Shown: one piece after another, positions 25,947 to 40,021 of the stretch
How the letters are laid out: the number at the start of each line of letters is the position of its first letter
How positions within the stretch are numbered: the stretch's first letter is position 1
Assembly: GCF_000143825.1 (NCBI RefSeq)
Contig: NZ_CM000961.1
Location: forward strand, 1,757,448 to 1,821,447
From: Corynebacterium genitalium ATCC 33030
GTDB lineage: Bacteria > Actinomycetota > Actinomycetes > Mycobacteriales > Mycobacteriaceae
DNA: 64,000 bases
Reading direction: 5' to 3'
The notes under the pieces: generated by a model
Seen by the model: the letters and a program-made list of their open reading frames with translations, nothing else
Told to the model about the DNA's origin: nothing
The model's database searches: none
Made by a program: the position numbers and the translations under genes

Positions 25947-27112
25947 TTCTCCTGTTCCTCCCGGTTACGTGGGGGGACGGATCCGTACCGGTTGCCCACA
26001 CCCTCGATGAGCTTCTCCATTCTGTCGAAGCTGGGCGGGTCGACTGAGTTGTCGTAGTGCGCCGGGGAGCCAAGGCCGTGGCCCTCCATAGCGGTGGTGA
26101 GATAGTCTCCGGTGGCCGGCCGGAAACCGTGCCTAGCGGCTAGCTGCTGCAGTTCTTGGTCCGAGGCCAGCGCTTGGGCCAGCTCCTTGCCTTCTGGCGA
26201 GATTCCCACGATGCCGTGGTTGGCCAGTACGGTCGGTTCGAGGTGCATCAGGACCATGTCGTCTTTGATGCGGGAGCTCTCCTTCATCTGTTCGCCTAAA
26301 AATTGCGCCTCGTAGACCAACACCATGGGCACCGCTCCCATGCCTTGGCTGAGGTAGTCGGCGAACGGGCCGGCGGACGACGACTGGGTGTAACCCTGGC
26401 CGGTGAAGAATGGAGCGATCTGGTTGGTCAGCCAGCCAATGTCATCTGCTTTGTCGGGGTTGCTCTCCCCAAACTCCCATGCCAGGATTGCCAGCCACAT
26501 CGCTGCAGAGTTCGAGGTGCGGATGTCGGTGGTGGCCACCTGTACATTGCGTTGCGACGGGAACGTGTTCCCGAAATCACGCCAGCGCTTCCCCTGCTGC
26601 GTCAGGGTGATGAACTCGCCGACGTCAAGGGTGTACTTTCCGGCAGCTTCCGTGGCCACGCCCTCCTTCTCAAGGATGCGAGCGATTGGTTTGAACGTTG
26701 CTACCGCCATCGGCGAGAAGAACGGGTACTCCACGGAGTAATTGGAGTCCTGGTCAGTGATCTTCTGGGCTGCCGGGCCTGACGACGGGAAAACGAAATC
26801 CTGCTGCGCCAAATTCGTTTCATTGGCGATGCGGCGGGAACCGGCGGTGGTGAAATTCACCGTGAACCCGAGCTCTGTCAGACGGTCAACGACCTCCGGG
26901 TCCTCGAAGTACTCGCGCTTTTCCGAACCGATCACACCGGTGACTTCTTTCGACCCGCGCCCGGAGATGAACGACCCCTCACCCAAGCCCCCGCGTCCGA
27001 TGAAGACCGCGACAAGGGCAATGATGGCCAGCAAGACACCAATGAAAATGGCGCACCCTCGAGGTGGTTTCCGCAACCCCTCTTGTGCGCCTTGTTGTGT
27101 GGTCATGGCCAC
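25943..27112 (-). CDS. Membrane-anchored substrate-binding-like protein, first gene of the SBP-VWA operon
   Basis: 389 residues. A single N-terminal membrane helix (GCAIFIGVLLAIIALVAVFI) with a basic inner flank is followed by an outer domain resembling type II solute-binding proteins (FVFPSSGPAAQK, MAVATFKPIARIL, VPMVLVYEAQFLG). There is no cleavable signal and no lipobox. It is the 5' gene of three. The start is GTG 27112 or ATG 27106; no ribosome-binding site exists, and a -10 box ends 6 bp upstream, so the mRNA is probably leaderless. Confidence 0.68.
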   Translation of the reverse strand: MAMTTQQGAQEGLRKPPRGCAIFIGVLLAIIALVAVFIGRGGLGEGSFISGRGSKEVTGVIGSEKREYFEDPEVVDRLTELGFTVNFTTAGSRRIANETNLAQQDFVFPSSGPAAQKITDQDSNYSVEYPFFSPMAVATFKPIARILEKEGVATEAAGKYTLDVGEFITLTQQGKRWRDFGNTFPSQRNVQVATTDIRTSNSAAMWLAILAWEFGESNPDKADDIGWLTNQIAPFFTGQGYTQSSSAGPFADYLSQGMGAVPMVLVYEAQFLGEQMKESSRIKDDMVLMHLEPTVLANHGIVGISPEGKELAQALASDQELQQLAARHGFRPATGDYLTTAMEGHGLGSPAHYDNSVDPPSFDRMEKLIEGVGNRYGSVPPRNREEQEK

Positions 27113-27118
27113 AGTTTA

Positions 27119-27146
27119 TGTATAGGACGCGTCAAGCGCCTGTGAA
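27119..27146 (-). promoter_or_regulatory. Promoter of the SBP-VWA operon, probably leaderless
   Basis: On the minus strand TTCACA (27141-27146), a 16-bp spacer, and TATACA (27119-27124). The GTG start follows six bases after the -10, and no Shine-Dalgarno sequence fits in between, so transcription would start at or next to the start codon. This is common in corynebacteria. Confidence 0.45.
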
Positions 27147-27200
27147 CCACGGTGCTAGGTAGGAATTATGAATACAGAATTCATTTGATTCACTTGACGT

Positions 27201-29854
<2,654 letters not shown>

Positions 29855-29923
29855 TGGTGTCAAAGCTCCTTGTTTTGCTTATCGGTTCAATTGGTTCTGT
29901 TTGAGATCTAAGCCGAAGAAAGT

Positions 29924-30433
29924 CTACTCTTCAGCGTCCTCGGCACCGTCGACCCGGTCGCCCATGAATTCCTCGGCGAGTTGCCTGCCGGAGAGTGGTT
30001 CGCGTGCCAGCACGAAGATCGTGTCGTCGCCAGCAATGGTGCCGACGACTTTCTCCAGCGCGACCCGGTCGATATAGCTGGCCAGGTACTGCGCAGCCCC
30101 CGCCGGTGTGCGCAGTACTGCGATGTTGCCGGTGTAGTCGACAGACACCACCAGTTCCGCGAGCATCCGGCGGAGTTTGTCGCGCGGGCCTTTGGGCGAG
30201 GCCTGGAACGACTGGGCCGCCTCCCCGACTGCGTAGTAGGAACGCCCGCCGCCCGACGGTCGCACCTTCCGCGCTCCAAGCTCGTCGAGGTCGCGCGACA
30301 AAGTGGCCTGGGTGATATCGATGCCCTCATCCAGGAGCAGCTCGGACAGCTGCACTTGCGAGGACACCCGGGTGTGATCGAGAATCGCCAGGATCTTCGC
30401 CTGGCGCGCGGTACGCGAATTCGGTGCGCTCAT
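29924..30433 (-). CDS. argR: Arginine repressor ArgR
   Basis: 169 residues. The N-terminal winged helix contains [29 protein letters not shown] in pattern (about 20-48); the C-terminal oligomerisation and arginine-binding domain includes [11 protein letters not shown]. It represses the arg operon with arginine as co-repressor. Embedded in the operon between argF and argG, as in C. glutamicum, so it is autoregulated. Its ATG abuts the argF stop. Confidence 0.95.
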   Translation of the reverse strand: MSAPNSRTARQAKILAILDHTRVSSQVQLSELLLDEGIDITQATLSRDLDELGARKVRPSGGGRSYYAVGEAAQSFQASPKGPRDKLRRMLAELVVSVDYTGNIAVLRTPAGAAQYLASYIDRVALEKVVGTIAGDDTIFVLAREPLSGRQLAEEFMGDRVDGAEDAEE

Positions 30434-31378
30434 CTACTGGTTCTCCAACAGCCAGGCAAGCAGCGCTTTCTGCGCGTGCAGGCGGTTTTCTGCCTCGTCG
30501 AACACGCGCGACTGAGGGCCGTCGATGACCTCAGCTGCGACTTCACTGCCGCGGTATGCCGGAAGGCAGTGCAGGAAGATCGCGCCGTCGCTGGCACGGC
30601 CCATCATCGCTGCATCCACTTGGTACGGCAGGAACGGAGTGCGGCGGTCCTTGCCGTCTTCTTCCATGCCCATGGACACCCACGTGTCGGTGATGACGAC
30701 ATCAGCACCATCCACGGCCCCCACATCGGACGTGACGGCGACCGTTGCACCCGTTTCTGCAGCGCGGGCCCGTGCGCGTTCCACGAATTCCGTGCGCGGC
30801 TGGAATCCCTCCGGGGAGATGACGGTGATGTCCATCCCAGCGGTGGCGAAGCCGATCATGTAGGAATTCGCCATGTTGTTGTCGCCATCACCTAGGTAAA
30901 CGGCATGCTTACCCCGAAGGCCCGCCGGGCCTTCCTCCGGGCATAGGTTCTCGATGACTGTTTGCAGGTCGGCCAACATTTGGCAGGGGTGAAGATCGTC
31001 GGAAAGCGAATTGATGATCGGCACACTCGCCCCCTCTGCCATCTCCGTGAAGTTCGAGTGCGCGTACGTGCGCCACACGATCGCGGAGACGTAACGCGAC
31101 AAGGTCGCGCCAGTGTCCTGGAAAGTCTCACCTTTGCCCATCTGCGAGTTGCCGGTCTCGGCGACGATGGGGAATCCGCCGAGCTCAGCGATGCCCGCCA
31201 TGAAAGAAAAGCGCGTGCGCGTCGACGTTTTATCAAAGAGAACGGCAACAGATTGCGGCCCCTCGAGCGGGCGGCGGGAATAGCGGTCGCGCTTCATCTC
31301 GGCCGCGAGAGCCAGAATCTCCGCCTGTTCAGCGGGGGTCACATCGTCGTCGGCTAGGAAGTGGCGTGGTGTGGTCAC
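30434..31378 (-). CDS. argF: Ornithine carbamoyltransferase
   Basis: 314 residues. The carbamoyl-phosphate loop TSTRTRF is at about 50-56 and the ornithine-side Cys motif HCLPAYR near 266. It makes citrulline from ornithine. The GTG start overlaps the argD stop by 4 bp (GTGA). Confidence 0.96.
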   Translation of the reverse strand: MTTPRHFLADDDVTPAEQAEILALAAEMKRDRYSRRPLEGPQSVAVLFDKTSTRTRFSFMAGIAELGGFPIVAETGNSQMGKGETFQDTGATLSRYVSAIVWRTYAHSNFTEMAEGASVPIINSLSDDLHPCQMLADLQTVIENLCPEEGPAGLRGKHAVYLGDGDNNMANSYMIGFATAGMDITVISPEGFQPRTEFVERARARAAETGATVAVTSDVGAVDGADVVITDTWVSMGMEEDGKDRRTPFLPYQVDAAMMGRASDGAIFLHCLPAYRGSEVAAEVIDGPQSRVFDEAENRLHAQKALLAWLLENQ

Positions 31379-32583
31379 TGGTGTCCTCCGTTGGTGCTGG
31401 CAAAGCGGGACAGTGCTTCCTCCAGCGTAGTTGCGATCGCGTCCGTCGCTGCGCGCAGTTCGTCGCCGGTGATCACCAGCGGCGGGGTCAGGCGCAGCAC
31501 AGACTCAGTGGGGGCGTTGAGAATAACACCGTGCTGCAGCCCAATCTGCACGGCCTCTTTGGCCACGGGCTTGTCCAGCACGACGCCGAGCATCAATCCG
31601 CAACCACGCACGTGGTCAACGCCATCAAGCTTATCGACGTCACGGGCCAACCCCTCCCCCTTCTGCCTCACCTCAGCACAGAACTGATCGTCGACGACCT
31701 CCAGCACTGCCTGGGCAGCCGCGCAGGAGATCGGATTGCCTCCGAAGGTGGTCCCGTGGGAACCGGGCGTGAACAGATCGGCCACATCACCCCGCGCGAT
31801 GACAGCCCCGATCGGTAGCCCGCCGGCCAGCCCCTTGGCCATGGTGACAATGTCCGGCTGCACCCCCGAGGTTGTGTGGGCGAAGAAGGCTCCGGTGCGT
31901 CCGACGCCGGTTTGCACCTCATCGACGACCATGAGGATGCCGTGGGTATCGCACAGCTGGCGGACCGCTTCTAGGAATCCCTCCGGCGCTGGGATGACAC
32001 CGGTCTCACCCTGGATCGGCTCAAGGAAGACGGCGGCAGTGTTCCCAGCGTTCTGCTCGACGAGTTCGCGCAGGTGGTCAATGTCGCCGTAACGGTAGAA
32101 CTCCACCCCAGGCACGAGCGGCTCGAAGGGCGCTTGCTTGCTTGGCTGGCCGGTCAAAGACAGCGAGCCCATAGTGCGGCCGTGGAAGCCATCGAGCGCC
32201 GCCAGCACGCGCGTGCGGCCGGTCAAGCGGGTGAGTTTGAACGCAGTCTCATTCGCCTCTGCACCGGAGTTGCAGAAGAAGACTTTTGCAGACGGATCAC
32301 CGAAACGCTCCTTGAGCGACTGAGCCACGCTCAGTGCTGGTTCGGAGGCGAAGAAGTTGGAGATGTGGCCGAGCGTGCGGAACTGGCTGTCGACGGCCTC
32401 CACCAGCCTCGGGTGGGCGTGGCCCAGTGAGTTCACTGCGATGCCGGCGAGCATGTCGATGTAGCTGTTGCCGTCGGCGTCGCGCACCGTGGCGCCGCGG
32501 CCGCTGACCAGCGGCAGTTGCGGGGTGCCGTAGGTATTCATCAGCGCCTCGGTCCACTGCCCGAGAGCTTGCTGGTTGCTCAC
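31375..32583 (-). CDS. argD: Acetylornithine aminotransferase
   Basis: 402 residues, class III PLP-dependent aminotransferase. The PLP lysine lies in [11 protein letters not shown] (about residue 248); [12 protein letters not shown] supplies the cofactor-stacking Asp; [11 protein letters not shown] is the substrate-side signature. It transfers the amino group from glutamate to N-acetylglutamate semialdehyde. The GTG start overlaps the argB stop. Confidence 0.95.
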   Translation of the reverse strand: MSNQQALGQWTEALMNTYGTPQLPLVSGRGATVRDADGNSYIDMLAGIAVNSLGHAHPRLVEAVDSQFRTLGHISNFFASEPALSVAQSLKERFGDPSAKVFFCNSGAEANETAFKLTRLTGRTRVLAALDGFHGRTMGSLSLTGQPSKQAPFEPLVPGVEFYRYGDIDHLRELVEQNAGNTAAVFLEPIQGETGVIPAPEGFLEAVRQLCDTHGILMVVDEVQTGVGRTGAFFAHTTSGVQPDIVTMAKGLAGGLPIGAVIARGDVADLFTPGSHGTTFGGNPISCAAAQAVLEVVDDQFCAEVRQKGEGLARDVDKLDGVDHVRGCGLMLGVVLDKPVAKEAVQIGLQHGVILNAPTESVLRLTPPLVITGDELRAATDAIATTLEEALSRFASTNGGHQ

Positions 32584-33533
32584 TGCAGATCATCCTTCCT
32601 GAACACGGTTCCGTCGGGATAGTTTGCGGTGTCGTATTCGTCCGGAAGCACCATGGTGCCAATGCCTCCCATGGTGAACAGCTCCAGCAGCACGGAATGC
32701 GGGATCCGTCCGTCAATGACGTGGGCGGCGCTGACGCCCCCACGCACAGCGGTCACACAGGCTTCCATTTTCGGGATCATTCCGGAGTCGAGCGACGGCA
32801 TGATTTCGTCGAGCTGCTCGAGCTCGATCTTGGACACGAGCGAGTCCTTGTTCGGCCAGTCGGTGTAGAGGCCCTCGACGTTGGTGAGTACAACGAGGCG
32901 CTCAGCATCGAGCGCGGCAGCGAGTGCGCCGGCAGCAGAATCGGCGTTGATGTTGTAGACGTTTCCGTCCGCTCCGGGGGCAATGCCGGAAACGACTGGG
33001 ATGCGACCGGCGTCGATAATGTCCATCACTGCAGACGGGTCAACATCGACAATCTCACCGACGAGACCGATGTCGGTCAGTTCCCCATCGACCTCGACAA
33101 GACGCTTCTCCGCCGTGAACAGTCCTGCATCCTCGCCCGAGGTGCCCACCGCGTACGGCCCGTGCGAGTTGATGCGGCCCAGCAGGTCGCGGCCGACCTG
33201 GCCGAAGAGCACCATGCGCACCACATCGAGAATCTCTGGTGTAGTCACGCGGAACCCGCCGACGAACTCGCCGCCGTCGAGCTGCAGACGTCCCAGCATG
33301 TCGGTGATCTGCGGCCCGCCACCGTGCACGACGACGGGCTTCGCCCCCACGGTGCGCAGGAAGACCATGTCAGCGGCGAAGGCGGACTTCAGGTCCTCGT
33401 CGATCATGGCATTGCCGCCATACTTGACCACGACGATCTTGTCGCGGAAGTGCTGCAGCCACGGCAGAGCTTCGGCGAGCACGTGTGCCCGGTCCTGATT
33501 GGAGAGAGCCCGGGAGAGCTGTGAAGGTTCCAT
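32580..33533 (-). CDS. argB: Acetylglutamate kinase
   Basis: 317 residues, amino-acid kinase fold. VVKYGGNAM is the phosphate-binding start, VHGGGPQI the acetylglutamate loop, and [14 protein letters not shown] the ATP site. It is the feedback-regulated step when ArgJ recycles acetyl groups, as known in C. glutamicum. An N-terminal helix of about 25 residues before the kinase core is the part that builds arginine-sensitive hexamers in other species. It starts at ATG directly after the argJ stop. Confidence 0.95.
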   Translation of the reverse strand: MEPSQLSRALSNQDRAHVLAEALPWLQHFRDKIVVVKYGGNAMIDEDLKSAFAADMVFLRTVGAKPVVVHGGGPQITDMLGRLQLDGGEFVGGFRVTTPEILDVVRMVLFGQVGRDLLGRINSHGPYAVGTSGEDAGLFTAEKRLVEVDGELTDIGLVGEIVDVDPSAVMDIIDAGRIPVVSGIAPGADGNVYNINADSAAGALAAALDAERLVVLTNVEGLYTDWPNKDSLVSKIELEQLDEIMPSLDSGMIPKMEACVTAVRGGVSAAHVIDGRIPHSVLLELFTMGGIGTMVLPDEYDTANYPDGTVFRKDDLQ

Positions 33534-34703
33534 TTACGTCGAGTACTCCGAGTTGATTTCCACGTAGGCGTAGGACAGATCAGTGGTGCGCACCGTGGCC
33601 GTTCCGGGTCCGCCAGTCCCGAGATCAACGCGCACGTCAACGTCAATGCCGCTGAGGTCGACTTCGCGCGCACCAGGTGCACCAGTGCTGCCCTCGCAGA
33701 CCGGCTGGCCGTTGAAGTAGACGCTGATGTTGTCCGGGTCCATTTCCGCATCCGCCATGCCCACCGCGGCGAGCACGCGGCCCCAGTTCGGATCGGAGCC
33801 GAACATGGCGCACTTGAACAGGTTGTCGCGTCCGATCGTGCGTGCGGCGTTGAGAGCCTGCTCATCGTCGGCAGTGCCCTCGACAGTGACGGCTACGCGC
33901 TTGGTCACACCCTCAGCGTCCGCCTGGAGTTGGTCAGCCAGAAAAGCGCAGATCTCACCGATAGCCCCGGCGAATTCGCTCTTGTCGGGCTGGACACCAG
34001 AAGCTCCCGACGCCATGAGGATGACAGTGTCATTGGTCGAGGTCGCTCCATCAATGTCGAGCGTATTGAAGGTGCTTTTCGACGCTTCCTTGAGCACCTG
34101 ATCCAACTCCCCCGCAGACACATCAGCATCGGTAGTCAAGCACACCAGCATGGTCGCCAGCGACGGGGCCATCATGCCCACGCCCTTGGCCATGCCGCCG
34201 ATGCTCCACCCGTCGCGCTCTACAAGCGCTTGCTTCTCCACTGTGTCAGTCGTCAGAATGGCCACAGCAGCCTCATGACCGTTGTCGCCGAGCTGGCCAC
34301 CGAGTGTTTCGATGCCTGCGCGGACCTTGTCCATGGGCATGAGTTCACCGATCAGGCCCGTGGAGCACACCGCGACATCCTCGGGTGCTACGCCGATCGA
34401 CTGGGCTGCCAGCGACTGCATCTCCACTGCGTCCACATCGCCTTGACGGCCATTGCAGGCGTTGGCATTACCGGAGTTGAACACCACGGCGGCCAGTGAG
34501 CCCGTCGTCATCGCGTCACGAGTGACCTTCACCGGTGATGCGACGACTTTGTTGCGGGTCGTCACTGCGGCGGCGTCAAAGCGCGGGCCATGGTTGACCA
34601 CCAGCGCCAGGTCGGGTTTTCCGGACGGCTTGATTCCGGCCGTCGTTGCCGCGGCGCTAAAGCCTGCGGGTGCTGTCACACCCGTTTTCTCAGATGCGCT
34701 CAT
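33534..34703 (-). CDS. argJ: Bifunctional ornithine acetyltransferase / N-acetylglutamate synthase
   Basis: 389 residues. The self-cleavage site is the ATML sequence in [15 protein letters not shown], where the Thr becomes the nucleophile of the beta chain. KGVGMMAPS and [10 protein letters not shown] upstream are family motifs. It recycles the acetyl group from acetylornithine to glutamate, which is why no separate argA or argE is needed here. GAAGGAGAG before ATG 34703 is a clear ribosome-binding site. Confidence 0.95.
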   Translation of the reverse strand: MSASEKTGVTAPAGFSAAATTAGIKPSGKPDLALVVNHGPRFDAAAVTTRNKVVASPVKVTRDAMTTGSLAAVVFNSGNANACNGRQGDVDAVEMQSLAAQSIGVAPEDVAVCSTGLIGELMPMDKVRAGIETLGGQLGDNGHEAAVAILTTDTVEKQALVERDGWSIGGMAKGVGMMAPSLATMLVCLTTDADVSAGELDQVLKEASKSTFNTLDIDGATSTNDTVILMASGASGVQPDKSEFAGAIGEICAFLADQLQADAEGVTKRVAVTVEGTADDEQALNAARTIGRDNLFKCAMFGSDPNWGRVLAAVGMADAEMDPDNISVYFNGQPVCEGSTGAPGAREVDLSGIDVDVRVDLGTGGPGTATVRTTDLSYAYVEINSEYST

Positions 34704-34721
34704 TGTCTCTCCTTCACCTGC

Positions 34722-35807
34722 TTAGGGCGCGACTGCCGCCCGGGGCAGTCCGTCCGTTTCGTTGAACCCCATCTCAGCCAGCGCGATGTTCATGCACTGC
34801 ACGGCGGCACCGCCCGTGCCCTTGGTCAGGTTGTCAATCGCCGAGGTAGCCAGCAGCATTCCCGCATCCTGATCGACCTCCACCTGGACGTGGCACATGT
34901 TGGACCCGACCACGTTCTGTGTCTGGGGCTGTACGCCCTTCGGCAGGAGGTGGATGAATGGCTCGCCCGCGTAGTACTCCGCGTACACGCCCCGCGCCTC
35001 ATCCTCGGTCATCCCTTCCGTCAAAGGAGCAGTGACCGTGGTGAGAATCCCGCGCGGCAGTGGTGCCAACACCGGCGTGAAGCTGACTTTCACGTCCTTC
35101 TCCGTGACCTCGCTCAGGTTCTGCACCATCTCGGGAGTGTGGCGGTGCTTGCCGGCGGTGTTGTAGGCCTTCAGCGATCCCATGGTTTCTGCCCCCAGCA
35201 GGTCAACATTCGCCTTCTTGCCGGCACCGGAAACACCGGTGATGGAGACGACGTTGAGCCGCGGCTCCACGAGTTCATGTGCAACGGCAGGCAAAGCGGC
35301 GAGGGTAGCGCCCGTCGGGAAGCAGCCCGGGACCGCAATGCGTTTGGCCGCGGCGATCTCCTCGCGGCGACCCGGGATCTCCGGAATGCCGTACGGCCAT
35401 GAGCCTGCATGTTCGCCGCCGTAGTATTTTGTCCAATCGTCGGCATTGCGCAGGCGAAAGTCCGCAGCGCAGTCAAGCACGAGGGTCTCCTCCGGCAGAG
35501 CAGAGCCAATCTCTGCAGAGAATCCGTGCGGAAGGCCGAGAAAGACAACGTCATGGCCGGCCAATGTTTCCGGCGACGTCGGCTCAATGACGCGGTCCGC
35601 GAGCTGCGGCAGGTGCGGCATGAGCGTATCGACGCCCTGACCTGCATTGGAATTGCCCGTCAACGCCCCGATCTTCAACGTCCCGTCGGCATAGCGCGGG
35701 TGTCCGAGCAGCAGGCGGAGGATCTCCCCGCCCGCATACCCGGTGGCGCCGGCAACAGCCACGGTGACGGTGTCAGTACCGGTTGCAGTGCCCTGGTTGT
35801 CTGTCAT
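34722..35807 (-). CDS. argC: N-acetyl-gamma-glutamyl-phosphate reductase
   Basis: 361 residues. The NADP-binding start [18 protein letters not shown] is at about 13-30 and the active-site Cys lies in [14 protein letters not shown] (about 150). It heads the arginine operon. Four starts are possible (TTG 35843, ATG 35825, 35816, 35807). I chose ATG 35807 because a good -35/-10 pair ends 7 nt before it and no Shine-Dalgarno site precedes any of them, implying a leaderless message. Confidence 0.9.
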   Translation of the reverse strand: MTDNQGTATGTDTVTVAVAGATGYAGGEILRLLLGHPRYADGTLKIGALTGNSNAGQGVDTLMPHLPQLADRVIEPTSPETLAGHDVVFLGLPHGFSAEIGSALPEETLVLDCAADFRLRNADDWTKYYGGEHAGSWPYGIPEIPGRREEIAAAKRIAVPGCFPTGATLAALPAVAHELVEPRLNVVSITGVSGAGKKANVDLLGAETMGSLKAYNTAGKHRHTPEMVQNLSEVTEKDVKVSFTPVLAPLPRGILTTVTAPLTEGMTEDEARGVYAEYYAGEPFIHLLPKGVQPQTQNVVGSNMCHVQVEVDQDAGMLLATSAIDNLTKGTGGAAVQCMNIALAEMGFNETDGLPRAAVAP

Positions 35808-35814
35808 AGCGGTC

Positions 35815-35843
35815 ATGCTACGCATCTGACCAGACACTTGCAA
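35815..35843 (-). promoter_or_regulatory. Promoter of the arginine operon, leaderless argC
   Basis: TTGCAA (35838-35843), exactly 17 bp, then TAGCAT (35815-35820), then 7 nt to the ATG at 35807. The sequence just upstream (about 35846-35864) reads AATGAATATGGTGGAATA, which weakly recalls ArgR half-sites; I do not claim it as an operator. Confidence 0.5.
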
Positions 35844-35863
35844 ACTATTCCACCATATTCATT

Positions 35864-38371
35864 TTATGCGCGCATCTGGGCTCCGAGACGTTGAGCAGCC
35901 GCTTCCGCAGCAGCCAGGCGAGCCTCATTAGCTTCCTCGTCCGTCAAAGTGCGGTCAGAGGCACGGAACACCAAACCGAATGCGAGCGACTTCTTACCGT
36001 CGCCGAGGGCGTCGGAGCGGTAGACGTCGAAAAGCTCAACGGTTTCCAGCAGCTCGCCTGCCGTCTCGACGAGCGTGCGACGCACAGTTTCAGCCGGGAT
36101 GTCATCATCGACAACGAGCGCAATGTCCTGGTGCAGTGCTGGGAACGCCGAGAGAACCGGAGCCGGCAGGTTCTCGCTTATCGGTAGCGCGGTCAGATCG
36201 ATCTCCATCGCACAGGTGCGCTCGGGCAGACCGAGGGCTTCGAGAATTTGCGGGTGGAGTTCACCCGCGTAGCCGACAACGCTGCCATCGACGGAAAGCT
36301 GCGCACAACGTCCGGGGTGCCACGGCAGGTGTTCGGCAGACTCGATGTCCAGTTCCACACCGCAGGACTTAGCGACGATCTGAGCCGACTCGATCGCATC
36401 CGCCCACGTATACGTACGACCCTTGCCCCAGGGGCCCTCAAGCTCCTTGTTGCCGATCGCCACGGTAGCGGCGTGCAGATGCTGCTCTGGCAGGGAACCG
36501 ATGAGCTCCTCAAGCACCTCCGGAGTCGGACGCTCCAGCACGCTCGGCATCGGAGATTCGTCGGCGGTCTTGAACACGGTCTGCGCGACCGAGTACAGGG
36601 CCAGGTCCGTGCGGCCCCGAGCGACGTTGCGGCCGACGGCCTCGAGCATCGTCGGCAGCAGCGTCGTGGCCAGTACGGCGTAGTCGGCATCAAGCGGGTT
36701 CTGGACCTGCACGGTCTTGCGGCGCTTGTCGCCACTCTCGAGTCCCCAGGTGTCCAAAACCGTGTTGGGCATGAACGGCGTCGGAATGATCTCCACATAG
36801 CCGGAGTACGCTAGCGCGTGCGTGACGGCGCGGCGGCGGCGCTGCACCGGGGACAGGCCGCGACCACCGCGCGGGGTCGGCAGCTCGAGCGGAATATCGT
36901 CCAAGCCCTCGAGACGAACAATCTCCTCGATCAGCTCGACCGGCTCGTTGAGGTCAGTGCGCCACGTCGGTGGGGTGACGCGCAAAGTCTCGTCGTCGCC
37001 CGTTACAGCGCACCCCACTTCTTCGAGGCGGCGTACGACTGTCTCCTTGGAGTAGTCGACACCGATGAGCTCGGACGGGCGGCTCACTCGCATCTCGATC
37101 GGCGCGCGGTCTTTGACGTCGCCGACGAGGGTGCGCTTGTCGGAGATGGTTCCGCCAGCGATGTCTGCCAGCAGTGCGCAGGCAATGTCGAGGGAGATTT
37201 CGATGATGGCGGGGTCAACGCCGCGCTCGAAACGTCGAGAAGCTTCAGAGCTGAGCTTGTGGTGGCGTGCGCTGCGTGCGACGGTGAGCGCGTCCCACGA
37301 TGCCGCCTCGAAGTAGACATTGGTGGTCTCGTCGGAGATCTCCGATGTCGTGCCGCCCATGATCGCCGCCAGGGACTGGATGCCGTTGTCGTCGGAGATG
37401 ACCACATCGTTCGCAGTGAGGGTGCGTTTGACGTGATCAAGCGTCTCGAACTCTTCCCCACCCTGAGCGTTGTGGACGCGCAGACCGCCGGCGATCTTGT
37501 CAGCGTCGAAGGCGTGCATTGGCTGGCCGGTGAGCAGCATGACAAAGTTGGTCACGTCGGTCGCGGCGTTGACGGAACGGACACCACCGAGCATGAGCAC
37601 GCGCTTGAGCCAGAACGGCGCCTGAGCTTTCGGGTCAATACCCTCGACCATGCGCAGGCCGAAGCGCTGCGCCTTCGTGGACTCCTCAAGAGTGATCGGG
37701 ATGAGATCGCCGGCCGGGGCCGGAACATCGCTGACATCGATGCCCGCGATAGACGGATCTGCGGCAAGGTCCTTGTACTCGAGGTCGAATGCGGAAGCGA
37801 CCTCGCGGCCGAGACCACGTGCAGACAGCGCATATCCGCGGTCCGGGGTGATATTAACGTCGAAGACCGTATCCGGGCCGCCGAGCACCTCACGGGCGTC
37901 CTGGCCGGGCTCGCCGGCACCCTCCTCGAGGACGATAATCCCGTCGCTCGTGGCGGTGAAGCCGAGCTCAGCCTCCGAGGCCATCATGCCGTTGGAGATG
38001 TGTCCGTAGGTCTCACGCGCGGCGATCTCGAAGCCGCCCGGCAGCACGGCACCTGGGAGGGAGACGACCACGAGGTCGCCCTCCTTGAAGTTGCGAGCAC
38101 CGCAGATAATGCCCTGCAGTTCGCCAGTGCCGTTGGCCCGGCCAACGTCGACCTGGCAGTAACGGATCGGCTTCTTGAACTCCGTGAGCTCTTCGATCTC
38201 TTTCACGCGGCCCACAACGAGCGGGCCGGTGATCTCCGGCAGAGGCTCATAGCCTTCCGTCTCAAAACCCACGCGCACGAAACCGGCGTCGAGCTCCTCA
38301 GCGCTCACGGTCCAGCCGGGGTTGCCGGCGTTGTTCAGCAGGGACATCAACCAGTTCTGGGAAATCAGCAT
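35864..38371 (-). CDS. pheT: Phenylalanyl-tRNA synthetase beta subunit
   Basis: 835 residues. N-terminal EMAP-like tRNA-binding domain (about 40-155, VVGRVKEIEEL ... CQVDVGRANG), B3/4 editing domain, B5 domain, catalytic-like core and C-terminal anticodon-binding FDX-ACB domain (ALHQDIALVVDDDIPAE onward). It pairs with PheS to charge tRNA-Phe. GGGGAGG precedes the ATG. The end overlaps the upstream region of argC by only tens of bases, so the arg promoter lies immediately downstream. Confidence 0.95.
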   Translation of the reverse strand: MLISQNWLMSLLNNAGNPGWTVSAEELDAGFVRVGFETEGYEPLPEITGPLVVGRVKEIEELTEFKKPIRYCQVDVGRANGTGELQGIICGARNFKEGDLVVVSLPGAVLPGGFEIAARETYGHISNGMMASEAELGFTATSDGIIVLEEGAGEPGQDAREVLGGPDTVFDVNITPDRGYALSARGLGREVASAFDLEYKDLAADPSIAGIDVSDVPAPAGDLIPITLEESTKAQRFGLRMVEGIDPKAQAPFWLKRVLMLGGVRSVNAATDVTNFVMLLTGQPMHAFDADKIAGGLRVHNAQGGEEFETLDHVKRTLTANDVVISDDNGIQSLAAIMGGTTSEISDETTNVYFEAASWDALTVARSARHHKLSSEASRRFERGVDPAIIEISLDIACALLADIAGGTISDKRTLVGDVKDRAPIEMRVSRPSELIGVDYSKETVVRRLEEVGCAVTGDDETLRVTPPTWRTDLNEPVELIEEIVRLEGLDDIPLELPTPRGGRGLSPVQRRRRAVTHALAYSGYVEIIPTPFMPNTVLDTWGLESGDKRRKTVQVQNPLDADYAVLATTLLPTMLEAVGRNVARGRTDLALYSVAQTVFKTADESPMPSVLERPTPEVLEELIGSLPEQHLHAATVAIGNKELEGPWGKGRTYTWADAIESAQIVAKSCGVELDIESAEHLPWHPGRCAQLSVDGSVVGYAGELHPQILEALGLPERTCAMEIDLTALPISENLPAPVLSAFPALHQDIALVVDDDIPAETVRRTLVETAGELLETVELFDVYRSDALGDGKKSLAFGLVFRASDRTLTDEEANEARLAAAEAAAQRLGAQMRA

Positions 38372-38394
38372 CTTTCTTTTCCTCCCCTTATCCC

Positions 38395-39509
<1,115 letters not shown>

Positions 39510-39544
39510 CCTGCGCACCTCGGTTTCCCCGCGGCAAGGCCCAG

Positions 39545-40021
39545 TTATTCGGCTACCGTGAGCTGGGCCCTATTAATGCTCACATCCCGCAAGGTACTAA
39601 GAAGCCTCTCGATGTGGCTCGAGAGGCATTGCAATTCCTCCTCGCCCATCTTGCCGCCAACCGCATTCGCCCACCTGTGTTGGCGCGGCCGGAGTTCAGC
39701 AAGGTTGGCTTTGCCTACTGGAGTGAGTGCGAGCAAAGGCGAACGTTTGTGCGCGGGATTGCTTTGCCACTGTGCTGCCCCCGTTTCGACGGCAACGTTA
39801 GCCAGTCTTTGCACGCTCTGACGCGCGTTTCCTAATCGGCGGGAGATCTCCGCGACCGTCAACGGTTCATCGATGACCAAGCCCAGAACTTTCCACATCG
39901 CTGGCGACAGGCTCGTACCATCCGTGATCGACATAGCTGCGCTCTCCAGTTCAGCAGCGACCTCAAAGAGGGGCAGAACGAGGTCTGTGAGAGCATCCCC
40001 CTCAGGCGTTCTGCCAGGCAT
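39545..40021 (-). CDS. MarR-family transcriptional regulator
   Basis: 158 residues with the winged-helix core: SPAMWKVLGLVIDEPLTVAE, then ISRRLGNARQSVQRLANVAVE as recognition helix region and the wing HKRSPLLALTPVGKA. It lacks cysteines, so it is a ligand- rather than thiol-sensing type. Its ATG overlaps the 3' end of the DJ-1-like gene by 20 bp, with GGAGG before it, so the two form one unit. It may bind the palindrome at 40629-40644. Confidence 0.83.
   Translation of the reverse strand: MPGRTPEGDALTDLVLPLFEVAAELESAAMSITDGTSLSPAMWKVLGLVIDEPLTVAEISRRLGNARQSVQRLANVAVETGAAQWQSNPAHKRSPLLALTPVGKANLAELRPRQHRWANAVGGKMGEEELQCLSSHIERLLSTLRDVSINRAQLTVAE

Noticed and set aside
27150..27200. Intrinsic terminator after argH
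   Set aside because: The only stem is 6 bp and AT-rich without a T-run.
35846..35864. ArgR operator upstream of argC
   Set aside because: Only a loose resemblance to half-sites; not strong enough to list as an operator.
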